From the NCBI RefSeq assembly GCF_013403915.1, contig NZ_JABFDI010000018.1:1-64000 (forward strand): a stretch of DNA of 64,000 bases. The letters are read 5' to 3'. The position numbers and the translations under genes were made by a program. Each line of letters starts with the position of its first letter. Within the stretch, counting starts at the first letter, position 1. Positions 7,908 to 16,714 of this stretch are shown piece after piece. The notes under the pieces are model-generated. The model ran no database searches, was not told the origin of the DNA, and saw only the letters and a program-made list of their open reading frames with translations. This DNA comes from Winogradskyella pacifica (GTDB taxonomy: Bacteria; Bacteroidota; Bacteroidia; Flavobacteriales; Flavobacteriaceae).

Positions 7908-8956
7908 TATACTATTGCCTTTACGACTGCTTTTGGTGATTCTTTTCTTGTACCATCAAAACCATTTATACCACTTACGGTTGTATATTTTAGAACAAAT
8001 TTCTTTCCTGGATTTAATCTTTTGTATGCTGATTGACACATTAAGGTGGCTTCATGAAAACCACAAAGAATTAATTTTAATTTTCCTTCATAGGTATTGA
8101 CATCGCCTATGGCATATATACCGGGAATATTCGTTTGGTAATCTACTGTATCTACCTTAATTGCATTCTTTTCAATCTCCAATCCCCAATCTCCAATTGG
8201 CCCTAATTTTGGTGATAAACCAAAGAGTGGAATAAAAGCATCTGCCTCTATAATTTGAGTGTCTCCATCTTTAGTCACCGCTACTCCTTCAATTTTATGC
8301 TCACCGTGAAGTCCTGTAATTTCAGCTGGTGTAATGATGTTTATTTTGTTGAGCAATTTTAATTCTTGAACACGTTCTACAGAATCTAAAGCCCCTCTAA
8401 ATTCATTTCGTCGGTGAACCAAAGTCACTTCTGAAGCGACATCTGCTAAGAAAATACTCCAGTCTAAAGCAGAATCTCCTCCGCCTGCAATTACCACTTT
8501 TTTATCGCGATACACTTCTGGATCTTTAATAAAATATGCTAAACCGTTATCTTCATAGATAGTGATATTTTCTAATTGTGGTTTTCTTGGCTCAAAACTT
8601 CCTAAACCACCAGCAATAGCTATAATTGGAGCGTGATGTTGTGTGCCTTTGTTTGTCGTTACAATAAAACTACCGTCCTCTAAAGTCTCAATGGTTTCTG
8701 CACGTTCACCTAAAGTAAAACCAGGTTGAAATTGTTTGCCTTGTTCTAATAAATTAGCGGTTAAATCACCGGCTAAAATTTCAGGAAATCCCGGAATATC
8801 ATAAATCGGTTTCTTAGGATATAATTCGGAGCATTGACCACCAGGTTGGGGCAATGCATCAATTAAATGGCACTTTAATTTTAGCAATCCAGCTTCAAAT
8901 ACTGTAAATAAACCTGTTGGTCCTGCTCCTATAATAAGTATATCTGTTGTAATCAT
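7907..8956 (-). CDS. Ferredoxin--NADP reductase, thioredoxin-reductase-like type
   Basis: A flavoprotein of 349 residues with the FAD motif IGAGPTGLF (9-17), the NADPH-binding motif VIAGGGDSALDW in the middle, and a second FAD-contact GIYAIGDVNTY. It lacks the redox-active CxxC of thioredoxin reductase, as in the YumC-type ferredoxin/flavodoxin reductases. The neighbouring ferredoxin and the sulfite reductase of the same operon suggest the path NADPH, reductase, ferredoxin, siroheme enzyme. Confidence 0.88.
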   Translation of the reverse strand: MITTDILIIGAGPTGLFTVFEAGLLKLKCHLIDALPQPGGQCSELYPKKPIYDIPGFPEILAGDLTANLLEQGKQFQPGFTLGERAETIETLEDGSFIVTTNKGTQHHAPIIAIAGGLGSFEPRKPQLENITIYEDNGLAYFIKDPEVYRDKKVVIAGGGDSALDWSIFLADVASEVTLVHRRNEFRGALDSVERVQELKLLNKINIITPAEITGLHGEHKIEGVAVTKDGDTQIIEADAFIPLFGLSPKLGPIGDWGLEIEKNAIKVDTVDYQTNIPGIYAIGDVNTYEGKLKLILCGFHEATLMCQSAYKRLNPGKKFVLKYTTVSGINGFDGTRKESPKAVVKAIV

Positions 8957-8959
8957 AAT

Positions 8960-9538
8960 CTACATTTTTTCGACTAAACCTTTAGTGAATTCGTTTAATT
9001 TTTCAACTTTCTGCTCGAAGTCTCCTTTAATTGTTTTTCTATATATATTGAGATTCTTTACTAAATCATCAATATTTTCTGGTATGACATCTTCAAAAAA
9101 CTGACGTAATCGTTTGGCTGTAGTTGGTGATTGTCCATTAGTGGAAATCGCCACTTTTACATTGCCTTTTGTGACGATGCCTCCCATATAAAAATCACAA
9201 TATGGCGGGTTGTCTGCCACATTAACCAATTTGTTTTGCGAGCGACAATCCTTATATATTTTGATATTTACTTCGGGCTGATCTGTTGTTGCAATCACCA
9301 TATGATGCCCTTTTAAATAGCCGTTTTTATAAATATCGTCAACACGTTTTACGTTTCCGGTGTTAGCAATTGCAATCGTTCCTTCCCTATACATTGGTGA
9401 TACCATAGTGACATTTGCATCTGGACTCGATTTTAAAAGAAACGTTAGTTTTTCTTCTGCGACATTGCCACCTCCCACAATCAAAACATTGAGGTTTTTA
9501 GCTTTTAAAAAGATGGGATATAAATTATTCCGTTCCAT
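8960..9538 (-). CDS. Precorrin-2 dehydrogenase / sirohydrochlorin ferrochelatase
   Basis: A protein of 192 residues equivalent to the N-terminal CysG/Met8 domain, with the NAD-binding motif VLIVGGGNVAEEK near the N-terminus and the family segment DNPPYCDFYMGGI. Family members oxidise precorrin-2 to sirohydrochlorin and usually insert the iron as well. No separate ferrochelatase is seen here, so this protein may perform both steps. It lies 2 nt after the methyltransferase gene, completing siroheme synthesis next to the enzyme that needs the cofactor. Confidence 0.9.
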   Translation of the reverse strand: MERNNLYPIFLKAKNLNVLIVGGGNVAEEKLTFLLKSSPDANVTMVSPMYREGTIAIANTGNVKRVDDIYKNGYLKGHHMVIATTDQPEVNIKIYKDCRSQNKLVNVADNPPYCDFYMGGIVTKGNVKVAISTNGQSPTTAKRLRQFFEDVIPENIDDLVKNLNIYRKTIKGDFEQKVEKLNEFTKGLVEKM

Positions 9539-9540
9539 AA

Positions 9541-10320
9541 CTAAGCCGTTTGTTTTTGTATATTATACTGTGCTAAATCTGCTTTAGTATAAATATCTGT
9601 GAGATCGACGCGCTGATTTACAACTTCGCCGATAATAATAATTGCAGGATTAGATAATTGTTTGTCTTTAACAATAGCTTCGATATTAGACATTTTACCA
9701 ATACCTACATTTTCATTTGGTCTTGTTCCATTTTGAATAATAGCAATAGCTGTTTCAGACTTTCCTTCCTTAGAAAAAATTTGAACAATTTCAGAAAGTT
9801 TACTCATTCCCATTAAAATAACCACAGTAGCTGTCGATTTTGCTGCTAAAGCAATATCTCCAGAAATTTCATGAGATTTTGTGGTTCCTGTAATGACCCA
9901 AAAACTTTCAGCGGCATTCCGCTTCGTTAATGGAATACCTTGATACGCTGGCACTGCAGCCGATGATGAAATACCTGGAACAATAGCCACTTCAATGGCA
10001 TATTCTTTAGCATAATCTAATTCTTCTGCACCACGACCAAAAATAAAAGGATCACCTCCTTTTAAACGCACCACATGACCAAATCTTAAAGCGCGTTGCA
10101 CTATTAATTCGTTAATTTGATTTTGCTGATACGCATAACACCCTTTTCGTTTACCAACAAAAATTAACTCTGTATTTGGCGCGGCATATTGTAACAATTC
10201 TACATTTACAAGTGCATCATACATAATGACATCTGCAGACTTTATGGCTTTAATGGCCTTTACAGTAATTAAATCTACATCTCCTGGGCCTGCGCCTACT
10301 ATGGTTAATCTTGGTGTCAT
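9541..10320 (-). CDS. cobA: Uroporphyrinogen-III C-methyltransferase
   Basis: SAM-dependent methylation of uroporphyrinogen III to precorrin-2, the first step toward siroheme. The SUMT family motifs VGAGPGDVDLIT at the N-terminus and LKGGDPFIFGRGAEE are present. The open frame extends to 10368, but that would overlap the sulfite reductase gene. The ATG at 10320 (MTPRLTIVGAG) starts exactly where SUMT enzymes start and leaves a 10-nt gap, so I chose it. The resulting length is 259 residues. Confidence 0.93.
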   Translation of the reverse strand: MTPRLTIVGAGPGDVDLITVKAIKAIKSADVIMYDALVNVELLQYAAPNTELIFVGKRKGCYAYQQNQINELIVQRALRFGHVVRLKGGDPFIFGRGAEELDYAKEYAIEVAIVPGISSSAAVPAYQGIPLTKRNAAESFWVITGTTKSHEISGDIALAAKSTATVVILMGMSKLSEIVQIFSKEGKSETAIAIIQNGTRPNENVGIGKMSNIEAIVKDKQLSNPAIIIIGEVVNQRVDLTDIYTKADLAQYNIQKQTA

Positions 10321-10330
10321 ACTCTTTATT

Positions 10331-12418
10331 TTATGCAACAACTTGTCTATCTCTAAAAGCTCTGACACTTTTTAAAAATTGTTCTGCTGCGTTTATATAA
10401 TTATTGGCAAAGTCTTTAGTTGGCGGAAATACTTTGATTTGATAAATAAGATCTGAAAAAGATGTTCCTAATTCTATTTTTTTAGTTTCTACAAAAAGTT
10501 CATCAAACTGTGAAATAATACCAGCTTGGGTGTTAGTGCTGATATTTTCTGAAAGCAAAATGGCTTTTGCTGAATTTACCATAGAACGATACGCTTCATA
10601 AATCGCACTCGAATATACTTTGTTAGTATACGCCTCTTTTGATTCTTCAATTTTCTCATCGCTTTCTAGAAATAGTGTGGCGATTAAATCGATAACAACT
10701 CCGGCACACTCACCTATTCCGATGGCTTTTACATATTGTTCTTCTGTTCCCCAATCAATAAAATCTTCTTGAGTCAAATTTTCAGTGTCCGATAAATCCG
10801 TTAACAAGTGATAGAAATACTTTTCGCCTTTTTCTTTGTAATAGTCGACGAATTGTTTGCCTTCCGCATTTGCTTCAAAATCGTTTAGTATTCTTCTTAA
10901 AGCGTCTGGTCCTCTTCTACTCGGAATTTTAACCACCTTATCAGCAAAATACGCATTTCCGTTTCCTAAGTTTCCACCTCCTAAAAGCACTTGCAATGCC
11001 GGAGCTACTAATTTATCTTTCGTCCGAATTGACATGCCTTGAAAACCAATATTTGCCATATTATGTTGTCCACAAGCATTCATACAACCACTGATTTTAA
11101 TCATTAAATCAGAATTTTCGAGATATTGAGGGTACTCCGTTTTAATAACACGTTCTAATTCTTCGGCTATCCCTGTACTACTTGCAATCCCTAAGTTGCA
11201 AGTATCAGTACCAGGACATGCTGTTATATCGACAGCTTTATTATAACCCGCTTCAACGAAACCTAACTTCTCTAATTCAACATAAAAAAATGGCAACAAA
11301 TCTTCTTTTACAAAAGGGATTAAGATGTTCTGACGTAAACTCAATCGCAATTCACCTGCAGCATAGTGCTCAACCAAATCGGCTAATAAGCGTGCTTTAT
11401 CAGTGTAGAAATCACCCAATAAAACTTTGATTCCAATGGCAACATACCCCTCTTGTTTTTGAGGAATTACATTGGTCGATTTCCATAAATTATACGCCTC
11501 CGTATGTTTAATTTCTACATTTGGAGCCGTTACAGAAACTGGTTTTGATACCTTATAATTTGAAGTATCAATCGTTACTGATTTAAATTCTATGGCATTT
11601 TGTTCGTCTTCAACCAAGACTTTAAACGCGTCTAATCCTAAATCTTTAATGAGGAATTTAAGTCGTGCTTTGGCTCTACTTTTACGTTCTCCATAACGAT
11701 CGAACACTCGCAGAACTCCTTCCATCAACGGAATAATTTTATCTGACGGTAAAAATTCATAAAACAAATCGGCATGTCTTGGTTGTGATCCTAATCCGCC
11801 ACCTAACATTACCTTAAAACCTTTAACTCCATTTTCAATTTTGGCGATAAAACCTAAATCATGCATGTACGATAACCCTGTATCTTCATCTGATGCTGAA
11901 AAGGATACTTTAAACTTTCGACCCATTTCTTGACAAACAGAATTCCGTAAAAAGAACTTGAATAAGGCATCTGCATAAGGAGAGACATCAAAAGGTTCGT
12001 TAGTGTCAATACCGGCTGTTTCAGATGCTGTGACATTTCTAACCGTATTACCACAAGCTTCTCTAATAGTGACATCATCGCGCTCCAATTCTGCCCAAAG
12101 TTCTGGTGTTCTATTAATATCCACGTAATGAATTTGAATATCTTGACGTGTTGTAATATGCAATCGACTTCTAGAATATTCATCTGAAACTTCAGCAATA
12201 CGGCGCAATTGATGACTCAAGACTTTACCATAAGGTAATTTGATTCTAATCATTTGTACACCTTCTTGGCGTTGACCATAAATTCCTCTAGCCAAACGAA
12301 GGCTTCTGAATTTTTCTTCGTCAATTTTCCCCTTTTGAAAAAGCTCAATTTTATTGGCTAATTCAAGGATATCCTTTTGTACTACTGGATTTTCTAATTC
12401 TGTTCTAAAACTCTGCAT
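10331..12418 (-). CDS. Ferredoxin-dependent siroheme sulfite (nitrite) reductase with C-terminal HEPN domain
   Basis: Residues 1 to about 560 are a siroheme/4Fe-4S reductase made of two ferrodoxin-like and two catalytic halves. Cluster and siroheme ligands are Cys401, Cys407, Cys445 and Cys449 (ACPGTDTC and SGCMNAC). The last 125 residues (about 570-690) form a helical HEPN-like domain with AYTNKVYSSAIYEAYRSM. The fusion makes it about 130 residues longer than plain reductases. Six-electron reduction of sulfite is favoured over nitrite because PAPS reductase lies directly upstream. The function of the HEPN part is unknown. Confidence 0.9.
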   Translation of the reverse strand: MQSFRTELENPVVQKDILELANKIELFQKGKIDEEKFRSLRLARGIYGQRQEGVQMIRIKLPYGKVLSHQLRRIAEVSDEYSRSRLHITTRQDIQIHYVDINRTPELWAELERDDVTIREACGNTVRNVTASETAGIDTNEPFDVSPYADALFKFFLRNSVCQEMGRKFKVSFSASDEDTGLSYMHDLGFIAKIENGVKGFKVMLGGGLGSQPRHADLFYEFLPSDKIIPLMEGVLRVFDRYGERKSRAKARLKFLIKDLGLDAFKVLVEDEQNAIEFKSVTIDTSNYKVSKPVSVTAPNVEIKHTEAYNLWKSTNVIPQKQEGYVAIGIKVLLGDFYTDKARLLADLVEHYAAGELRLSLRQNILIPFVKEDLLPFFYVELEKLGFVEAGYNKAVDITACPGTDTCNLGIASSTGIAEELERVIKTEYPQYLENSDLMIKISGCMNACGQHNMANIGFQGMSIRTKDKLVAPALQVLLGGGNLGNGNAYFADKVVKIPSRRGPDALRRILNDFEANAEGKQFVDYYKEKGEKYFYHLLTDLSDTENLTQEDFIDWGTEEQYVKAIGIGECAGVVIDLIATLFLESDEKIEESKEAYTNKVYSSAIYEAYRSMVNSAKAILLSENISTNTQAGIISQFDELFVETKKIELGTSFSDLIYQIKVFPPTKDFANNYINAAEQFLKSVRAFRDRQVVA

Positions 12419-12427
12419 CTGTTCTAT

Positions 12428-13048
12428 TTATTGAAAATGTATACCACATTCTCTATTGAGAAGTGCTTTTATAGGATCGAAATAATAGTTGTTTTTCGCT
12501 AATTGGTTTTCCTCTATATATTGATCTAAATCCGAATCGCTCCAATAATAAAACGGACTCACTTTAAGAATACCATCCTTACTATAGCTTAAAATATTTT
12601 TCTTATCTCTATATTCTGTTTGTCTTACTCTGATATTGGTAAACCATACATCAGGATTCTGTTCTTTTAAGGCACGTCTAAATGGCTCTAACTTTACAGC
12701 TTCTGAAAAAACCGCATGATTGTCATCTTCTAAACTTGGTAATCCAATGGTTGAATCAATCTCTTCTCTAGTATATAAACTTTGATACTTTAGAATATTA
12801 AGTTTATATTTTTCGATCAACTTAGAAGCATGTTCGTAAGTTGTTGGTTGATTATATAAGGTATCGCACCACACTACTTTTATATCTTTATCGAGTTGAG
12901 ACATTGTGCTCAATAAAACCGAAGAATAGATTCCAAAACTAGTTGTCACAATCTTATTATCAGACAACTTTAAAGCCCATTCTGCAATTTCATTCGGAGT
13001 TTTATCTCGTAATTTTTTGTTCCAAACGTCTATATCTATGTCTATCAT
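12428..13048 (-). CDS. cysH: Phosphoadenylylsulfate reductase
   Basis: Reduces (phospho)adenylylsulfate to sulfite with thioredoxin. The catalytic Cys lies in the C-terminal ECGIH motif. The paired cysteines that bind a 4Fe-4S cluster in APS reductases are absent (the counterpart reads FSEAVKLEPFRRAL), which suggests PAPS as substrate. The frame opens at 13072, but the ATG at 13048 overlaps the stop of the DUF2061 gene as ATGA and starts MIDIDIDVW, so it is the better start (206 residues). No sulfate adenylyltransferase gene lies in the window. Confidence 0.9.
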   Translation of the reverse strand: MIDIDIDVWNKKLRDKTPNEIAEWALKLSDNKIVTTSFGIYSSVLLSTMSQLDKDIKVVWCDTLYNQPTTYEHASKLIEKYKLNILKYQSLYTREEIDSTIGLPSLEDDNHAVFSEAVKLEPFRRALKEQNPDVWFTNIRVRQTEYRDKKNILSYSKDGILKVSPFYYWSDSDLDQYIEENQLAKNNYYFDPIKALLNRECGIHFQ

Positions 13049-13305
13049 TTTCCCCATTTTATAGAATTCCAAGTACGTTCATGAAAGAAATAAAGCACCA
13101 TTTTAGATACTAATTCTATACCTCCAATTGAAAATGCTAAGGCCAAAGTCCCGGTAACTAGATAAGAAATGGTTACTGTTGCTAATGTGCCAACAACTCT
13201 CCAACTTATAGTTTTTACGATGCTTCGCTTAATATTTTCTTGAGTAGTATTAGATTCTTGTTTATCATTTTCTAAACTTAAATCTGCTTGTAATACACGA
13301 TTCAT
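13045..13305 (-). CDS. DUF2061 small membrane protein
   Basis: An 86-residue protein with residues about 27-80 matching DUF2061: RSIVKTISWRVVGTLATV, two membrane segments, and HERTWNSIKWG at the C-terminus. The family is repeatedly found at the head of sulfate assimilation operons, as here directly before cysH, but its function is unknown. It is the first gene after the presumed operon promoter. Confidence 0.85.
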   Translation of the reverse strand: MNRVLQADLSLENDKQESNTTQENIKRSIVKTISWRVVGTLATVTISYLVTGTLALAFSIGGIELVSKMVLYFFHERTWNSIKWGK

Positions 13306-13334
13306 AATTGTTATTAATTTTATAATCCTTTTAC

Positions 13335-13365
13335 CCTATGGATTTAGTAGGATAATGCAAACATA
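13335..13365 (-). promoter_or_regulatory. Promoter and candidate Rrf2 operator of the sulfur operon
   Basis: On the minus strand TATGTTTG (13365-13358) matches the Bacteroidetes -7 element. Directly downstream lies an imperfect 17-bp palindrome with half-sites CCTA and TAGG (13351-13335) covering the expected start site. The core CCTACTAAATCCATA recurs as CCTAATAAATTCATA at 13905-13919, upstream of the Rrf2 gene and metK. Binding by the Rrf2 protein encoded next door is inferred. Confidence 0.5.
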
Positions 13366-13429
13366 GAAATTAATTACAGTTTAAGACCTAATAATTTCGA
13401 AAAAAAAGGATAAAAAAAATAAGAATATG

Positions 13430-13840
13430 CTAATTAGACAAATCAGCTAAGGTTGTATTACGGAATATTTCGAGTGTATTATCGCGTACTTTGAGCATTA
13501 ATTTATTTACAGCGCAAGCGTCTTCATCCAAGCAGTCATCGCACTTTTCATAAAAATTTAAACTCACACACGGCACCATTGCAATCGGACCTTCTAATAA
13601 TCGCATCACTGTTGTCATAGGAATTTCTTTTGGATCCTTTAATAAGTAGTATCCTCCACCTTTTCCTTTTTTAGACCCCAATAATCCGTTTTTTCTTAAG
13701 GTTAATAATATACTTTCCAGAAATTTTTGAGATATATTTTCTGTTTTTGAAATTGTAGATATTTGAACAGGAACACGATCTTTCTGTCTTGCCAAGTGTA
13801 CCAAGGCTTTTATTCCGTATTTTGTTTTCTTTGAAAGCAT
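13430..13840 (-). CDS. Rrf2-family transcriptional regulator
   Basis: A 136-residue winged-helix protein. The Rrf2 DNA-binding region is clear (TKYGIKALVHLA, then SQKFLESILLTLRKNGLL and GKGGGYYL). Four cysteines (91, 100, 103, 109) lie in the position where IscR/NsrR relatives bind an Fe-S cluster, though their spacing differs from IscR. Adjacent sulfur-assimilation genes on the same strand 124 nt downstream suggest a cysteine or iron-sulfur status sensor for that operon (CymR/IscR-like). A conserved box near its own start hints at autoregulation. Confidence 0.88.
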   Translation of the reverse strand: MLSKKTKYGIKALVHLARQKDRVPVQISTISKTENISQKFLESILLTLRKNGLLGSKKGKGGGYYLLKDPKEIPMTTVMRLLEGPIAMVPCVSLNFYEKCDDCLDEDACAVNKLMLKVRDNTLEIFRNTTLADLSN

Positions 13841-13904
13841 GATGTAAATCTAGCACTTTTTTATAAACTTCGAATACTAAATTGTACTTCAGAATACATC
13901 AAAA

Positions 13905-13919
13905 CCTAATAAATTCATA
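13905..13919 (+). promoter_or_regulatory. Second copy of the putative sulfur box
   Basis: CCTAATAAATTCATA matches the box in the sulfur operon promoter (minus strand, CCTACTAAATCCATA) at 13 of 15 positions. It lies between the divergent Rrf2 gene and metK. It is a candidate operator only. Confidence 0.4.
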
Positions 13920-13957
13920 AAAAAAGGGAATTAAAATTTCATTCCATATAATTTTTC

Positions 13958-13965
13958 TACTTTTG
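13958..13965 (+). promoter_or_regulatory. Candidate -7 element of metK
   Basis: TACTTTTG matches TAnnTTTG and lies 15 nt before the riboswitch-like element, the expected distance for a transcript that begins with it. No clear TTG was seen at -33. Confidence 0.5.
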
Positions 13966-13979
13966 TACCATCAAAAATT

Positions 13980-14054
13980 GAGAGGAAAAATTTGATCTGA
14001 TTGCAACCTCTGACGCGGAATTTTATTCTGCTGAAACAAAAAATGCTAAAGCAG
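13980..14054 (+). ncRNA. SAM-II-like riboswitch upstream of metK
   Basis: The element has the SAM-II pseudoknot order. P1 is AGAGG (13981-13985) with CCTCT (14007-14011). The loop holds CTG and ATTGCA (13997-14005), which can pair with TGC (14044-14046) and CAG (14052-14054) around the conserved GCTAAA. An extra hairpin (14015-14031) is inserted between P1 and the 3' strand. SAM-II elements are known from alphaproteobacteria and Bacteroidetes. Its position before the SAM synthetase gene fits feedback by SAM. The ATG lies 76 nt further on, so how expression is switched is not evident. Confidence 0.68.
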
Positions 14055-14130
14055 TAAGTTTTCTACTTCTCTAGCGACCAAGCAATCTGAAATTTTTCCG
14101 TAGATTTAATATAACCTAAACATAGGACAT

Positions 14131-15423
14131 ATGCCATATTTATTTACTTCAGAAAGTGTATCTGAAGGACACCCAGACAAAGTAGCAGATCAAATTAGTG
14201 ATGCTCTAATCGATAACTTTTTAGCTTTTGATCCAGAATCGAAAGTTGCTTGCGAAACTTTAGTAACTACAGGACAAGTTGTTCTTGCTGGTGAAGTTAA
14301 ATCTAACACGTATCTTGATGTACAGAAAATAGCAAGAGATACCATTAACAAAATAGGCTACACTAAAAGTGCTTATATGTTTGATGGCAATTCTTGTGGA
14401 GTATTTTCTGCCATTCATGAGCAATCTGAAGAAATTAATCGTGGTGTAGATAGAGCCTCAAAAGAAGAGCAAGGTGCTGGTGACCAAGGTATGATGTTTG
14501 GTTATGCAACCAACGAAACCGAAAATTATATGCCTTTAGCTTTAGACCTATCTCACAGAATTCTAAAAGAATTAGCTGAGATACGTCGCGAGAATAAAGA
14601 CATTAAATACTTAAGACCAGATTCTAAAAGTCAGGTTACCATAGAATATAGTGATGATAACGTACCACAACGTATTGACGCTATCGTAGTATCTACACAG
14701 CATGATGATTTTGTATCACCTAAATCACAATCTAAAGCTGATGTTGCAGCTGCAGATGATGAAATGTTAGCTAAAATCAGAAAAGAGATTATTGAAATCT
14801 TAATTCCTAGGGTTATTGCTAAGTTACCGGAGCACATTCAAGACTTATTTAATGATGATATTACTTATCACATTAACCCAACAGGGAAATTTGTAATTGG
14901 TGGACCTCATGGTGATACTGGCTTAACAGGTCGTAAGATTATTGTGGATACTTACGGAGGAAAAGGTGCACATGGTGGAGGAGCTTTCTCTGGAAAAGAT
15001 CCAAGTAAAGTAGATAGAAGTGCGGCTTACGCAACAAGACATATTGCTAAGAACTTAGTTGCTGCAGGTTTATGTGACCAAATTCTAGTGCAAGTTTCTT
15101 ATGCTATTGGCGTTGCTAAACCAATGGGTATTTTTGTTGATACTTATGGAACTTGTCATTTTAATTTAACAGATGGTGAGATTGCAAAAACCGTTGAAAC
15201 TCTATTTGATATGCGACCAGCTTTTATTGAAGAACGTTTAAAATTACGTCAACCAATGTATAGCGAAACTGCGGCTTATGGTCACATGGGAAGACAGAAC
15301 GAAGTGGTTACTAAATCATTTGAGCAACCGAATGGTGAACCTATTACATTAGACGTAGAGTTATTTACTTGGGAAAAGTTAGACTATGTTGATAAGGTAA
15401 AAGCTGCTTTTGAAATAGTTTAG
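14131..15423 (+). CDS. metK: S-adenosylmethionine synthetase
   Basis: Makes SAM from methionine and ATP. All family blocks are present: [13 protein letters not shown] near the N-terminus, [12 protein letters not shown] (methionine/ATP binding), [14 protein letters not shown] and the P-loop-like [19 protein letters not shown]. At 430 residues it is slightly longer than most bacterial enzymes (about 385-420) through internal insertions, as seen in other Bacteroidetes. A SAM-II-like element precedes it and a strong terminator follows, so it is probably monocistronic. Confidence 0.97.
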   Translation: MPYLFTSESVSEGHPDKVADQISDALIDNFLAFDPESKVACETLVTTGQVVLAGEVKSNTYLDVQKIARDTINKIGYTKSAYMFDGNSCGVFSAIHEQSEEINRGVDRASKEEQGAGDQGMMFGYATNETENYMPLALDLSHRILKELAEIRRENKDIKYLRPDSKSQVTIEYSDDNVPQRIDAIVVSTQHDDFVSPKSQSKADVAAADDEMLAKIRKEIIEILIPRVIAKLPEHIQDLFNDDITYHINPTGKFVIGGPHGDTGLTGRKIIVDTYGGKGAHGGGAFSGKDPSKVDRSAAYATRHIAKNLVAAGLCDQILVQVSYAIGVAKPMGIFVDTYGTCHFNLTDGEIAKTVETLFDMRPAFIEERLKLRQPMYSETAAYGHMGRQNEVVTKSFEQPNGEPITLDVELFTWEKLDYVDKVKAAFEIV

Positions 15424-15448
15424 ATTTTATATCATTATAATATATAAT

Positions 15449-15486
15449 AAAACACCCTAACTTAAAATTAAGTTAGGGTGTTTTAT
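15449..15486. terminator. Bidirectional terminator between metK and the DHFR gene
   Basis: A nearly perfect palindrome with arms AAAACACCCTAACTTAA and TTAAGTTAGGGTGTTTT ends in T-runs on both strands. It lies between convergent genes and can serve both. Confidence 0.9.
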
Positions 15487-15525
15487 TATAAGCAGTTCTT
15501 AAAATTAAGTCAATATTTTAAATTT

Positions 15526-16458
15526 TTACTTTCTTAAATACGTAATAAATGAAAACGCATACGCATGCTTTTCATCAGCATCATGCGTTGTTCTATTGAC
15601 TTCTTTCCATACAGTGTCATCAATTTCTGGGAAAAACGTGTCGGCATTTTCAAACTCAGCATGTACGCGTGTTATCTCAAGTTTATCTACCAAAGGCATG
15701 GATTGCTTATAGATTTCACCTCCTCCAATAATAAATGGTTGTTTATCTGATCTCGCTGCGTCTAAAGCATCATGAAGTGAATTAACAACAATAACATCAC
15801 TGGGAACTTTATAGCCGTCTTGCCTTGTAATAACAATATGAGTACGGTTTGGTAACGGTTTCGGGAAGCTTTCAAACGTTTTACGTCCCATAATAATATG
15901 ATGACCGTTAGTTAATGATTTAAAATGTTTAAGATCGTCACTTAGGTGCCAGATTAAATCGTTGTCTTTCCCAATAGCATTATCTTCACCTGCAGCCACA
16001 ATAATGGTTAACTCAGAAGTCTTTTTTTTTTGTGGTGTGGTTTCTTTTTTACTCGTTTCTGTATACGCTTGCGTCTGAGCAATTTTAGTCTCCTCTTTAA
16101 CAAGGTTCTGTTTTAACTTATCTATGCGTGCTTGTTGTTGATTTACTAGCTTTTCAAGTTGTTGCTTTTCCCAGTCTTTACCCATAAATTTATTGGTAAT
16201 AAAAACACTTACAAAGTGATAAATAAACAGAAAAAACCATGCTAAAATCGCATATACAAACCAATCAATACCAGCAGGTTTAAAAGTTTCTCCAATTTTT
16301 AAAACGGTATTTGCTAAAATTAAAAAGACGGCACCAATTAAAAAGATGACGAAATGAACATACAATCGCTTCTTTTGCTTGATGCGTTTTTGAGCATTTT
16401 CAATGAGCTCTAATTGATCTTTATCTATGGTTGTAACTTGTTTTTTTTTGCCGAACAT
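15526..16458 (-). CDS. 2TM-domain protein fused to dihydrofolate reductase
   Basis: Residues 32-52 and 66-88 are two membrane helices of a 2TM domain, 96-130 look like a coiled coil, and 149-310 are a full dihydrofolate reductase (IIVAAGEDNAIGKDNDLIW, the active-site acidic residue within HLSDDLKHF, MGRKTFES, and IIGGGEIYK). DHFR regenerates tetrahydrofolate after thymidylate synthase, whose gene lies 1.5 kb away on the same strand. A normal DHFR is about 160 residues; here it would be tethered to the cytoplasmic membrane. The frame is continuous, so this is a true fusion in the sequence. Confidence 0.88.
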   Translation of the reverse strand: MFGKKKQVTTIDKDQLELIENAQKRIKQKKRLYVHFVIFLIGAVFLILANTVLKIGETFKPAGIDWFVYAILAWFFLFIYHFVSVFITNKFMGKDWEKQQLEKLVNQQQARIDKLKQNLVKEETKIAQTQAYTETSKKETTPQKKKTSELTIIVAAGEDNAIGKDNDLIWHLSDDLKHFKSLTNGHHIIMGRKTFESFPKPLPNRTHIVITRQDGYKVPSDVIVVNSLHDALDAARSDKQPFIIGGGEIYKQSMPLVDKLEITRVHAEFENADTFFPEIDDTVWKEVNRTTHDADEKHAYAFSFITYLRK

Positions 16459-16714
16459 AATCGTAATTTAATAAGATAAAGATACTTTATTTTCACTAAA
16501 TCGATTGGGAGATTTTAGCCGTTTTCTACTTTTTTCTTTTCGAAAACGATATCACTGAAAATCAATACAATATGAATAAGTTCTTTTGTTATTAATCTAT
16601 TAAAATAAGCATAGAAATTTTACGTAGAATATGATTAATTGAATCCAATATTATTAAATTCATAAATCTTTAGTTTTTAGACAATTAAACATTTACAAGT
16701 ACTGTATTCTTTTC

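Noticed and set aside
10321..10368. N-terminal extension of the uroporphyrinogen methyltransferase
   Set aside because: It overlaps the sulfite reductase gene and the extra 16 residues precede the normal SUMT start.
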